DNA of 64,000 nucleotides, from positions 17,913,501 to 17,977,500 of the forward strand of contig NC_092650.1 in assembly GCF_032118995.1 (NCBI RefSeq), written 5' to 3'. Position numbers and translations under genes: made by a program. Below the pieces are notes generated by a model. It saw only the letters and a list, made by a program, of their open reading frames with translations. It ran no database searches and had not been told where the DNA came from. Shown here one piece after another: positions 57,401 through 64,000 of the stretch (position 1 is the stretch's first letter; each line of letters begins with the position of its first letter). This DNA is from Asterias amurensis. Lineage: Eukaryota > Echinodermata > Asteroidea > Forcipulatida > Asteriidae.

Positions 57401-60400
57401 AGAAAGGAGTACAATAAAACAATAAAAAAACATTTCCTTTTTTTAAATTAAAAATCTTTCCTTGAGTAGCTTTCAGTCCTATTTTCTTTTGCGCCTCAGA
57501 CTAGAGCATCTAGATAGATGGCTATATAAATGGCTATTATTATCATTATTAAAGGCAGTGGACACTATTGGTAATTACTCAAAATAATTATTAGCATAAA
57601 ACCTGTCTTGGTGACGTGTAATGGGGATAGGTTGATGGTATAAAACATTGTGAGAAACGGCTCCCTCTGAAGTGCCATCGTTTTCGAGAAGGAAGTAATT
57701 TTCCACGAATTTGATTTCGAGACCTCAGATTTAGAACTTGAGGTCTCGAAATCAACCATCTAAACGCACACAACTTCGCGTGACAAGGGTTTTTTTCCCT
57801 TCATTATTATCTCGCAACTTCGATGATCGATTGAACTCAAATTTTCACAGGCTAGTTATTTTATGCATATGTTGAGATACACCAGCTGTGGAGTTTAGTC
57901 TTTGACAATTACCAATAGTGTCCACTGCCTTTAAGGATTGTGGACAGTATGATGACAGTCAGTAGTAAGAAGTGCAATATTTTAATCAGTATGCTCAGTG
58001 CATCTCCAGGATTAACTCGGACTCTAGTGATGCATTTTGCTGAACCAGTATCTTCTTAACTACAGAATTACCTGTAGAGCACAACAGGGCCCAATTCCAT
58101 AAAGCCTGTAAGCACAAAAACTTAATGAGCCAAAAGAAAAAAAAACTTGCTGAGCCAAAAACAAAACAAAAAAACTTGCTGAGCAAAAAATAGCTTACAA
58201 TCCAGAATACCATACAGCTACCATTGCTGCGACTTGGAACCCCACTTATTTCTTGCTTAGCAAAAAAAATTGCTTGGCAGAATTGTCTGCTGTAACAGCT
58301 TAATGAAATTCGCCCCAGTACTTTGATGTTAAACTGACCGTGTTTGAAGACCCCTACTAGGAGGGAGCGATCTGCATCTTCATCCCACCAACCGATCGGA
58401 GGTTCACCCTCGGGTAGCACCATCGACAACGGTAACTCACTAAAGTAAAAGACAATCAATCAATAAATCAAATCAATCAATCAATCAGTCAGTCAATCAT
58501 AGCAAAAACTTGGATCGGGCGAGTTGGTAAAAAAAAAGCATTTGAAAGAGTGTGTTAAAGGCAGTGGACACTATTGGTAATTGTCAAAGACTAGCCTTCA
58601 CAGTTGGTGTATCTCAACATATATGCATAAACCTGTGAAAATTTGAGCTCAAACGGTCATCGAACTTGTGAGATAATAATGACAGAAGAAAAAACCCTTG
58701 TCACACGAAGTTGTGTGCGTTTTTAGATGGTTGATTTCGAGACCTCAAGTTCTAAATCTGAGGTCTTGAAATCAAACTCGTGGAAAATGACTTCTTTCTC
58801 GAAAACTATGGCACTTCAGAGGGAGCCGCTTCTCACAATGTTTTATACCATCAACCTCTCCCCATTACTCATCACCTAGAAAGGTTTTATGCTAATAATT
58901 ATTTTGAGTAATTACCAAAAGTGTCCACTGCCTTTAAAAAATGCATATGGTTAGAAAGATGTTTTAAAAGTAGAATATAATGATCTGACGATACACAAAT
59001 ATGTGTCGAACTTGCGCGGTTTTCCTTTCACTTTGCGAACTAACACGGTCAGCAAAATTTTGACTCCATAAAATGGCATTTCTTTTAAGGGGGCTGTGTC
59101 ATCAAGATCAATTCACAAATGTCTAACTCCTGGTCCATGAGAAGCTGGACACTTTTAAAACTAAGTGAACTTTCCTAAAATTATTTCCAGACTTACTTCA
59201 GTCATGTTGCCAGCAATGCTTTACAACAAGTCTAGTAATATATACCTGGTTTCTCTTGATCAGAATTGCAGAACATTTTCAACAGTGAGTTGTTATACTC
59301 TCAGGTAGTAAGTGTGTTTGTTTGTTTATCATCATTTCAAGAGATAGGTTTAGGATATACTGTGACTGAAATGCAGGCAATGTTGCTCCACATTTGATTT
59401 ACCTGAACTATGTACAAAGCCAAATATAGAGCTGCTTAAAGGCAGTGGACATTATTGGTAATTACTCAAAATAAGTATTAGCATTAAACCTCACTTGGTG
59501 ACGGCTATTGGGTAGAGGTTGATGGTATAAAACATTGTGAGAAACGGCTCCTTCTGAAGTGACTTAGTTTTCGAGAAAAAAGTAATTTTCCACGAATTTG
59601 ATTTCGAGACCACAGATTTAGAATTTGAGGTCTCAAAATAAACCATCTGAAAGCACACAACTTCGTGTTTAATACAAGGGTGATTTTTTCTCCCATTATT
59701 ATCTCGCAACTTCGACAACCAATTGAGCTCAAATTTTCACAGGTTTGTTATTTAATGCATATGTTGAGATACACCAGGTGAGAAGACTGGTCTTTTTCTG
59801 TTTAGGCCCAGTCTATAAAATATGGCCAAGGGTCTGAAGTCAATAAAATAAACATTAAAGTAAATCGTACCTTGCCTCACAACCATCCGCTATCCTCTCC
59901 ATCATGTCACCTATGACCTCTTGCTTCAAGTAGTACAATAGTCTGACACGCAGCAGCACCCTGCAAGAAACCAACAAGGGCAATAGCTATAAAGATGGGC
60001 AATAATTACACCAAACCTAACCCCAACTCCAGGCCTAGTGTAACACTGAGGCATTGTCCTTGGTACAGGCCTTGGTGCCTCAATTTTTTTATTTATAGCT
60101 TCTCTTTTTAAAAAAAATCAACGGAAACGCTCTTACAAAATGAAATTGACTAGCTCTTGATCAGAATTGCAGAATATTTTCATCAGCGAGTTGATAAAAC
60201 ACTTGGGGCCTTGGTGCCCCTTCAATTTTTATTTTAATAGCTTCTTTAAAAAAAAAAAAAAACCAACGGAAACGTTTTTTACAAAATGAAATTGACTAGC
60301 TCTTGATCAGAATTGCAGAACATTTTCATCAGCGAGTTGATAAAACACTCAGCTACTGTGTGTGTTTGTTTGTTTATCATCACTTCAAGAGATATAGATG

Positions 60401-63400
60401 AGACTATGAAGCATCTGGGAATGTCGAGGCTTGCATGTTCAACTGAGGTTAGAAACTTGTAAAATGTCCCCCTAGTTTCATAAGGTCTCTATCCATTGGA
60501 AAAATGAGTTTAACTTTGGAGTTTGATCCCTTCTTGACCAATATGGATCGGACGGGGTGATAAACTGAAGAAATCCACTGCTCTAAAATGCACTTCACGA
60601 CAGGGAATCATTTTCTTAACCACACCCTAAAAATCAGAACCTGACTTACTTGTTACAATGTCTCTTGAGATGGTTCTTGTACCCTTGATCAGTGAGCAGC
60701 GTCTCGGGATCCTGATCCCTGGCGTTGAAGTCATACTCCAAGATGGCTGGAACAACGTCTTCCTCCTTCTTGGGCTTCTTGGACTTGCGGCCACGAGGCA
60801 CCGGAGCAGACAGACCTTAAGAGAAAAACAAATTGTCACTTTAGTGTGTATTTTTTTGTGTTAGATTAGGGCTCAACTTCAATGCACTGCTTTTGCTCAA
60901 TGGCTCTAAAAACAAGTTTTCTAAGGGCTCAGCTTCCTAAGGAACCTGAGTGAGCTTTCCTAAAACTATTTCAAAACTTGTTTCACTCCCGTTGCAAGCA
61001 ATGCCTTAAAACTATTTTTTCTGAAATAGTGGGTACTTTTTTTCTCTTGATCAGAATTGCAGAACATTTTCAACAGTGAGTGTTTAACTCTCAGCTAGTT
61101 AGTGTGTTTGTTTGTTTATCATCATTTCAAGAGACACGTTTGTGAAACATTGTGTTCCCTCCTACTTTTCATTTTTAATTGGGAGCCATCTCAGTTCTGA
61201 AAACACTAGAACTGTTCTGCCTATTAACTACTACCCTTCCAACTTACTAATTTCACTTAGTGGATCGAGGGGACTTCAAGATATAAACTTCAATGCCGTG
61301 GAGTGAGTTCTAGCTTGCTATAGTAATTGTCAATGCATACCTTTGTGGTTTCTGTAGTCTTTGATAGAGCCATCCGGGGCCGGAGTGACCAGGTCCCAGA
61401 TGAAGCTTTTGATGTTCTCATCTCCTTTGTAGAACTTCAGACAGAAGATCAGCTGAGTAAAGATTGACGATAAAAATGGAACAAAGGGTTGAATTCACAA
61501 AAAGGCTAAAACAAAATTCTACCATCTCACAAAGAAAACCTTTGAAGAACAATCCACATTTAACAAGGCCTTGTGCCACTTCCAGAATGAGTCTCTGGTG
61601 TTCAACCTCTAAATTGTTTCATTATGACTGTTCTGTAACTTTTAAATAACTTATTGTAATGTTTTTTTTCTTCTTGATACAATTGTCAATTATTATTTGT
61701 GTCAATGTTTTGCAATAACTTGAAACTAAATGGTCCCAATTCTTACACACAAACAAATTTTCCATGTATCACTCAAACCATGCCTGATTTAACAGCTATG
61801 GCTTGGTGGCTGGATGATAATGCATTAAAGCATAGGTTGCCATTAGCAACAGCTGCAGCCACAGCTGCCAAGTCCGACACGGCTATTTGATCAATTGAAA
61901 CCAAAAGAAAAGTTTGACTCCTATTATCAGTGAGAAACCCCTCAAAAAGGCACCGGAGCTGACATACCTTCAAAGAGAAACAAATTTTCGTCTTAAAATG
62001 TTTTTGTATGTGTCAAATTTCGGTTTTATGGCACTGCTTTTGCTGAAAATCCTTCCACAAATAAAAATGTTCCTTGGGAAGATCCAGCCTATTTTCACAA
62101 AACCCTAGGATCAATCCTACCTTAGAGGATGGTTCAATGCATCCTATTATGATCTTAAGATTAGTTCTACGTTAGATAGAGTTTAGTGTGATCGACAGCA
62201 GGATACTTTTAAAACTAAGTGAGCTTTCCTAAAACTACTTCCAGGCTTGTTTCCGTCCTGTTGCAAACAACGCCGTACAACAACTTGAGTTGCAAATATA
62301 CCTGGTTTCTCTTGATCAGAATTGCAGAACATTTTCAACAGTGAGTTGTTATACTCTCAGCTAGTTAGTGTGTTTGTTGGTTTTTCATCATTTCAAGAGA
62401 CATAATAGGTCCAGGAAATATTGGGTTCCCTCCTACTTTGCATAACATTTACCAGATAATTCCAATGGAAGGAAAACCCATGCGATCAGGTAGGGTTTGA
62501 AAATCCCAAAAGGTCGGGAGAAGAAACAACTGAGACAAACTCACCATTGTTCTTGAGATGGCCTCTACGTCTTTCTCACCCAGAGGTCTCTTGAATCGAG
62601 TCGTCATCAGAACATCTTCCCATCTACCCCACCTTCAAAATAAAAACAAGCCATTTGTTTAAAGACAACATTATTTCAGGATACATTTCCTTTTGTTTGT
62701 TTGTTCAAGAACAGAAACCCATTTGAAAAGGAAAAAAAATATGCGATTTGCTTCAACAGAATACACATTAAGTTTTGACAAGAGGTGCACTCATGAAAAA
62801 ATCAAGGAGTTTCTTACATCTTTCCAAAATCATGAGAGAAAAACCTTTTTAGTCGATGCAGTATTTAAAACCACGTCTAGGTATTGGCAGGCTCAATTGA
62901 ATAGACAACAATCTGCAGTTCAGATCAGCACTTTAAGAGGTTCTAATCACGTTAATCAGCTGAAACACGGATAAAGTTAAATCATCACTTCCAAACTGCA
63001 GTCTCTCTTAAATCGTAAGATTTTTAAATACTAAGCTTACGAAAAAAATGCTGTCAGTGTACATGCCATTCGTGGGATGGGGATATAAATGGTACTCGGG
63101 CTTCACCTACAGGCCATTCCTGTCCACTAATAACGCGAACCTCCAGCATTATGCTATAAAGGACAGTTCATCTTTTGATGTCAGCTTACCCATACAGTGC
63201 AATCTAAAATAATGTGATTTAATATTTATTTTCTATTGGGCTGAATTTATAGGAGACCTTATTGTGAGACTATTTAGAAGTAAGAGTTCGGATGGCAGCT
63301 TACCCGTATGTAAGCAGACCCTTCTCCACACGGAAACACTCCAGCCTAGTCCAGCCAGACTGCAGCTGGCTCTTGCATGGCTTTACCATCTTAATAGCCA

Positions 63401-63916
63401 CAGCGGGCGCCCCAGCGGTAGCCGTTGCAGAAGAAGAAGCCTTGTGGCCCTTCTGCTCCGCCTTCTTTGGCGGGGCCGGTTGTTCATCGTCGCTGTCCTC
63501 GTCATTGCTGGTGAACTCTACCATCTCGTCCAGGTTGCCAAAGCGACGGGTTTGTTTACGTTTGCGGGGCTCGTTGATCACATGACTTTCCTGATGGAGG
63601 TTAATTGAAAAGAATTTTCTTGATACTTGTTGACTAATTATTCTGTCATATATAGAGAAGTAAACCTGAATCCAAATTTCTGAGTCCAATATTAGGCTGG
63701 TGCTATGGGCCCCTACTCAAGGTCATTTTTTCCGAGGCAGACCACAAACCACCTATGAGGATACCTTGTGCCAGGACTCTGGACTGTGTTGGGAAGAGCT
63801 GCGTACAGCAATGGAGGACCAGCGTGTTTGAATGAATGAATGAACTCACAGTCTTAGCCTTGGTGCCCTTGAAATCTTCCCATACACTTTTCGAATATCT
63901 AACGGAAGTGCTGCTT
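44779..63916 (-). CDS. CHD6-9: CHD6/7/8/9-class chromatin remodeller, C-terminal part (21 exons, 5' end outside window)
   Basis: Twenty-one minus-strand exons join in phase to about 1,452 residues ending ...GGDSDLE and TAA at 44779-44781. The window starts after the chromodomains and SNF2 ATPase, which lie beyond 64000. In order: a basic RKRKQTRRF segment and a SANT/SLIDE-like region (GWGRWEDVLMTTRFKR, YKGDENIKSFIWDL, GLSAPVPRGRK, VLLRVRLLYYLKQEVIG, GWWDEDADRSLLVGVFKHG), a second conserved block (WSRREEADFYRV, WWEVGVHDRDLLIG), an acidic Ser/Glu-rich exon, two BRK domains, and an acidic tail. Two BRK domains mark the CHD6-9/kismet subfamily, ATP-dependent nucleosome remodellers at enhancers and promoters. 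Paralogue choice is not meaningful if, as expected, this lineage has a single gene. Eight introns carry snoRNAs on the same strand. Confidence 0.95.
45968..46213 (-). CDS. CHD6-9: CHD exon: BRK domain 2
   Basis: Reads RRRLRNPAKLDLTKVTGEER then the second BRK (VGIVEKESGRKLSAKLVPML to HPGYYVAPEW). Donor AAG|GTTGGT is weaker than average. Confidence 0.93.
46761..46939 (-). CDS. CHD6-9: CHD exon: BRK domain 1
   Basis: Reads DDHVPVINRKTDEKLSGPTA then PLKKDLMMWLSANTDFI, a typical BRK domain, the motif shared by CHD6-9 and Brahma-type proteins. Confidence 0.93.
47223..47298 (-). CDS. CHD6-9: CHD exon: short basic linker
   Basis: Reads GEQMQTGTVKKKRKARHLNL to NFKD; acceptor TTTTTCCAG, donor GACG|GTAAGT. 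Confidence 0.82.
47451..47826. mobile_element. AGGCAGTGG MITE in CHD intron
   Basis: TTAAAGGCAGTGGACACTAT to GTGTCCACTGCCTTTAA; the internal palindrome is partly deleted. Confidence 0.9.
49060..49316 (-). CDS. CHD6-9: CHD exon: linker with KKKKAYLKVK
   Basis: Reads DPHHPSMQGKGGSLESPLDL to MRRKKKKAYLKVKMKTM; phases fit. Donor GAGAG|GTAAGG uses the last G of the exon. Confidence 0.85.
49531..49816 (-). CDS. CHD6-9: CHD exon: DRVIVHRLENIC
   Basis: Reads DRVIVHRLENICHCVLKNCW (WPKDRV...RL..IC in the family), His-rich middle, and a basic KRKRKRR segment; donor AAAG|GTAAAT. Confidence 0.9.
49985..50174. mobile_element. GGGCCC-type MITE in CHD intron
   Basis: GGCCCAATTTCATAAAGCC to AGCTTTATCAAATTGGGCC. 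Confidence 0.75.
50248..51070 (-). CDS. CHD6-9: CHD large acidic exon
   Basis: 823 bp. Starts RYGINRMESQQQMLVDPDLS F, matching the family, then a proline run and a long Ser/Glu/Asp-rich, probably disordered region, ending YAFLMKWPK. Confidence 0.92.
51537..51753 (-). CDS. CHD6-9: CHD exon: DWWEVGVHDRDLLIG
   Basis: Reads EEISEERANKVLHRIDLLLK, ending DWWEVGVHDRDLLIGVA; donor CCAG|GTATGT. Confidence 0.93.
52301..52515 (-). CDS. CHD6-9: CHD exon: WSRREEADFYRV (SANT-like)
   Basis: Reads WSRREEADFYRVLATFGVEQ, then YDWSNFRKVAKLERKYD; closely matches the second conserved block of CHD7/8/9. Confidence 0.93.
52718..52794 (-). CDS. CHD6-9: CHD exon: basic coiled segment
   Basis: Reads REMVKQVRFEEQLRQRQLKK to NAQ; Gln/Lys/Arg-rich, probably helical. 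Donor CAGAA|GTAAGT. Confidence 0.85.
52985..53106. repeat. Palindromic repeat (family of 38048-38162)
   Basis: 'GGATTTCACAAAGAGTTAAG' at the left and 'GGCTATCTTGTGAAACC' at the right, with 'GACTAGTC' blocks inside. Confidence 0.55.
53108..53236. repeat. 22-bp minisatellite abutting a splice donor
   Basis: Six units of GGATTGAGTTTTACCCTACC plus CA. On the gene strand each unit contains GTAGG(T/G), and the unit next to the exon supplies the real donor GTAGGT. Confidence 0.9.
53237..53358 (-). CDS. CHD6-9: CHD exon: LRRLVAAYQR
   Basis: Reads VIPGKLPFPLAPDVNTRLRR then LVAAYQRNHKRQQQ. Its donor CGG|GTAGGT is the last copy of a 22-bp minisatellite that fills the start of the intron. Confidence 0.92.
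53447..53728. mobile_element. GGGCCC-type MITE in CHD intron
   Basis: GGGCCCAATTTCATAGAGCTG to CAGCTCTATGGAATTGGGCC, near-perfect ends. Confidence 0.8.
53832..54270. mobile_element. GGGCCC-type MITE with internal tandem expansion
   Basis: Starts GGGTCCAATTTCAAGGCTC and ends in the near complement GGCATGAAGTTTGACCC; its middle is the 54-bp tandem repeat. Confidence 0.6.
53978..54247. repeat. 54-bp tandem repeat, exactly five copies
   Basis: Unit starts GCGTAGAAATAACGTGTTTG and ends CTTGGCCGTAA; five copies of 54 bp, almost identical. 54 is a multiple of three, so 18-residue periodic frames appear on both strands but nothing supports coding. Confidence 0.95.
54305..54500 (+). repeat. tRNA-derived SINE (Ser/Leu-like head)
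   Basis: Head 54308-54391 has a 7-bp acceptor-like stem (GTCATGA / TCATGAC), A box GACCGAGTGG and B box GGGTTCGAATCC. The anticodon arm is degraded, so it is a SINE head rather than a tRNA gene. Confidence 0.65.
54519..54609 (-). ncRNA. Box C/D snoRNA, U96-like copy 1
   Basis: Terminal stem CTCTTGAT / ATCAAGAG; on the gene strand C box ATGATGA (54595-54601), D' CTGA (54567-54570), C' CTGATGA (54545-54551), D box CTGA (54526-54529). The guide before D reads GTTCTGCAATT and pairs with 5.8S rRNA AAUUGCAG(G/A)AC; the fifth base faces the position equal to human G75, the U96/SNORD96 target. In a CHD intron, host strand. Confidence 0.88.
54892..54979 (-). CDS. CHD6-9: CHD exon: Ser/Pro linker
   Basis: Reads EGSLSPSSIRTSSPAPMKLK to TTMP; acceptor GGTTTACAG, donor CCTG|GTAGGA, phases consistent. 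Confidence 0.8.
55278..55368 (-). ncRNA. Box C/D snoRNA, U96-like copy 2
   Basis: Same stem, boxes and guide as the copy at 54519, with one base changed in the C-D' spacer. About 100 bp of flank on each side is also shared with that copy. Confidence 0.88.
55769..55865 (-). CDS. CHD6-9: CHD exon: acidic linker
   Basis: Reads SQLDVESMETDLKGEGADLD to KDYLE; phases fit both neighbours. Little family conservation expected here. Confidence 0.8.
56283..56400 (-). ncRNA. Box C/D snoRNA in CHD intron, mgU6-53 (SNORD8/9)-like
   Basis: Terminal stem TGTGTGA / TCACACA; C box ATGATGA (56386-56392), D' CTGA (56365-56368), D CTGA (56290-56293), inner hairpin GTGGCGTC / GACGCCAC. The D' guide GTCATGCTAAT pairs with U6 snRNA and places the fifth base opposite A53. 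Human mgU6-53 snoRNAs (SNORD8, SNORD9) are in CHD8 introns, so both guide and host gene agree. Confidence 0.9.
56712..56823 (-). CDS. CHD6-9: CHD exon: YERYAAMR
   Basis: Reads GYERYAAMRTDTTLCFLGRC, directly continuing the previous exon as in CHD7/8. Donor GACAG|GTAAAG. Confidence 0.93.
57313..57402 (-). ncRNA. Box C/D snoRNA, U96-like copy 3 (most diverged)
   Basis: C box TGATGA, D' CTGA, D CTGA and the guide GTTCTGCAATT are kept, while C' is worn (TTGATGC) and the spacers differ. Terminal stem retains one G-U pair. Confidence 0.75.
57549..57934. mobile_element. AGGCAGTGG MITE in CHD intron
   Basis: TTAAAGGCAGTGGACACTAT to GTGTCCACTGCCTTTAA, 386 bp, complete. Confidence 0.92.
58087..58316. 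mobile_element. GGGCCC-type MITE in CHD intron
   Basis: GGGCCCAATTCCATAAAGCC to AGCTTAATGAAATTCGCCCC. Confidence 0.7.
58339..58439 (-). CDS. CHD6-9: CHD exon: WWDEDADRSLLVGVFKHG
   Basis: Reads SELPLSMVLPEGEPP then the family hallmark WWDEDADRSLLVGVFKH; donor CACG|GTCAGT. Confidence 0.93.
58508..59076. mobile_element. Broken copy of the 390-bp palindrome element
   Basis: 58508-58554 and 58938-59076 match the left arm of 7287-7676 ('ATGCATATGGTTAGAAAGATG', 'GCGGTTTTCC'); the right arm is missing and an AGGCAGTGG MITE splits it. Confidence 0.7.
58555..58937. mobile_element. AGGCAGTGG MITE nested in another MITE
   Basis: TTAAAGGCAGTGGACACTAT to GTGTCCACTGCCTTTAA, inverted relative to its neighbours, inserted in the palindrome element. 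Confidence 0.9.
59253..59343 (-). ncRNA. Box C/D snoRNA, U96-like copy 4
   Basis: Stem CTCTTGA / TCAAGAG, C box ATGATGA, D' and D CTGA, guide GTTCTGCAATT. C' is CTGTTGA. Flanks shared with the copies at 61044 and 62309. Confidence 0.87.
59438..59795. mobile_element. AGGCAGTGG MITE, truncated at its right end
   Basis: Left end TTAAAGGCAGTGGACATTAT is intact; homology stops after 'GAGAAGACTGGTCTTT', so the right terminal repeat is lost. Confidence 0.8.
59871..59960 (-). CDS. CHD6-9: CHD exon: LLYYLKQEVIG
   Basis: Reads VLLRVRLLYYLKQEVIGDMM to DGCEA; acceptor TTTCTTGCAG, donor GCAAG|GTACGA. Confidence 0.93.
60069..60345. repeat. Tandem duplication of about 138 bp containing a partial snoRNA
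   Basis: 'CCTTGGTGCC...CAATTTTT' through 'TGAAATTGACTAGCTCTTG' to 'GATAAAACACT' occurs twice head to tail (60069-60206 and 60207-60345). Confidence 0.8.
60154..60203 (-). pseudogene. Truncated U96-like snoRNA
   Basis: Keeps D box, guide (with one change, ATTCTGCAATT) and C', but the D' and C-box half is missing because the duplication ends within the snoRNA. Confidence 0.8.
60300..60391 (-). ncRNA. Box C/D snoRNA, U96-like copy 5
   Basis: Complete: C box GTGATGA, D' CTGA, C' CTGATGA, D CTGA, guide GTTCTGCAATT, terminal stem CTCTTGA / TCAAGAG. Shares the intron with the truncated copy. Confidence 0.86.
60650..60815 (-). CDS. CHD6-9: CHD exon: GLSAPVPRGRK
   Basis: Reads GLSAPVPRGRKSKKPKK to GYKNHLKRHCNK. 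Donor AACAA|GTAAGT, phase 2. Confidence 0.93.
61044..61133 (-). ncRNA. Box C/D snoRNA, U96-like copy 6
   Basis: Stem, C box ATGATGA, D' and D boxes and guide as in the other copies; one base shorter between D' and C'. Confidence 0.87.
61341..61452 (-). CDS. CHD6-9: CHD exon: IKSFIWDL
   Basis: Reads LIFCLKFYKGDENIKSFIWD to YRNHK; donor AAAG|GTATGC. Confidence 0.93.
62309..62399 (-). ncRNA. Box C/D snoRNA, U96-like copy 7
   Basis: Stem CTCTTGA / TCAAGAG, C box ATGATGA, D' CTGA, D CTGA, guide GTTCTGCAATT. Lies 145 bp after the exon donor, on the host strand. Confidence 0.87.
62545..62632 (-). CDS. CHD6-9: CHD exon: SANT-like GWGRW
   Basis: Reads WGRWEDVLMTTRFKRPLGEK then DVEAISRTM; strongly conserved family block. 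Donor ATG|GTGAGT. Confidence 0.93.
63304..63590 (-). CDS. CHD6-9: CHD exon: RKRKQTRR linker
   Basis: Reads ESHVINEPRKRKQTRRF, an acidic patch, then RLECFRVEKGLLTYG; matches the post-ATPase linker of CHD7/8. Donor ACGG|GTAAGC. Confidence 0.9.
63850..63916 (-). CDS. CHD6-9: CHD exon (tentative, first in window)
   Basis: Acceptor-like TTCATTTTAG, donor AAGACT|GTGAGT, phase agrees with the next exon. Reads SSTSVRYSKSVWEDFKGTKA; only the tryptophan region fits the family, so the exon is less certain than the others. Confidence 0.45.
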
Positions 63917-64000
63917 CTAAAATGAAAATGGCCTTGCCCAAAGATGAAATTCCAGCCATGGGCTCGATTTTATAAAGAGCTAAGATTGATCTTACCACCA

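Noticed and set aside
62693..62974. 93-codon plus-strand frame antisense to the CHD gene
   Set aside because: No recognised domain, lies in an intron, no supporting signals.

Overview
The window is animal nuclear DNA. Genes are split by GT-AG introns, intergenic space is rich in foldback MITEs and tRNA-derived SINEs, and a 10.4-kb minisatellite array occupies one sixth of it. The repeat families (TTAA-flanked elements starting AGGCAGTGGACAC, elements starting and ending in GGGCCCAATTT, a long palindrome starting AAAGGAACACGTTGCC) look echinoderm, most likely sea star. That taxonomic call comes from memory of such genomes and was not tested by a search.

Layout. 1-3.5 kb: a local duplication interrupted by a MITE, a foldback palindrome, and an uninterrupted tyrosine-recombinase (Crypton/DUF3504-type) ORF on the minus strand beside a 16-bp tandem repeat. 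3.5-7.9 kb: MITEs, a possible ZAD-like zinc-finger exon, a weak THAP-like fragment and a near-perfect 390-bp palindrome. 7.9-18.3 kb: a 30-bp-unit minisatellite with higher-order repeats near 3.2 kb. 20.1-22.4 kb: a three-exon heat-shock-factor gene of the HSF5 type (+). 24.8-36 kb: a complete seven-exon Rab2 gene (+), 212 residues. 36-44.7 kb: no gene seen, only dispersed repeats. 44.8-64 kb: the 3' part of a CHD6/7/8/9 (kismet-class) chromatin-remodeller gene (-). Twenty confident coding exons and one tentative exon run from just after the ATPase through two BRK domains to the stop codon; all exon phases fit together.

The most notable feature is that introns of the CHD gene carry box C/D snoRNAs on the host strand. 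Eight consecutive introns each hold one. Seven are copies of one snoRNA whose D-box guide matches the 5.8S rRNA region around G75, the known target of vertebrate U96/SNORD96; an eighth copy is truncated. The remaining intron holds a snoRNA whose D' guide fits U6 snRNA A53, the target of vertebrate SNORD8/SNORD9 (mgU6-53), which are themselves intronic in human CHD8. A second copy of this U6 guide lies in intron 3 of Rab2, again on the host strand. Chromatin-remodeller and Rab transcripts therefore appear to double as snoRNA hosts, and the CHD8-mgU6-53 association appears older than vertebrates.

Limits: exon borders were set by eye from splice consensus, reading phase and family conservation. 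Promoters, UTR ends and repeat ends are approximate.
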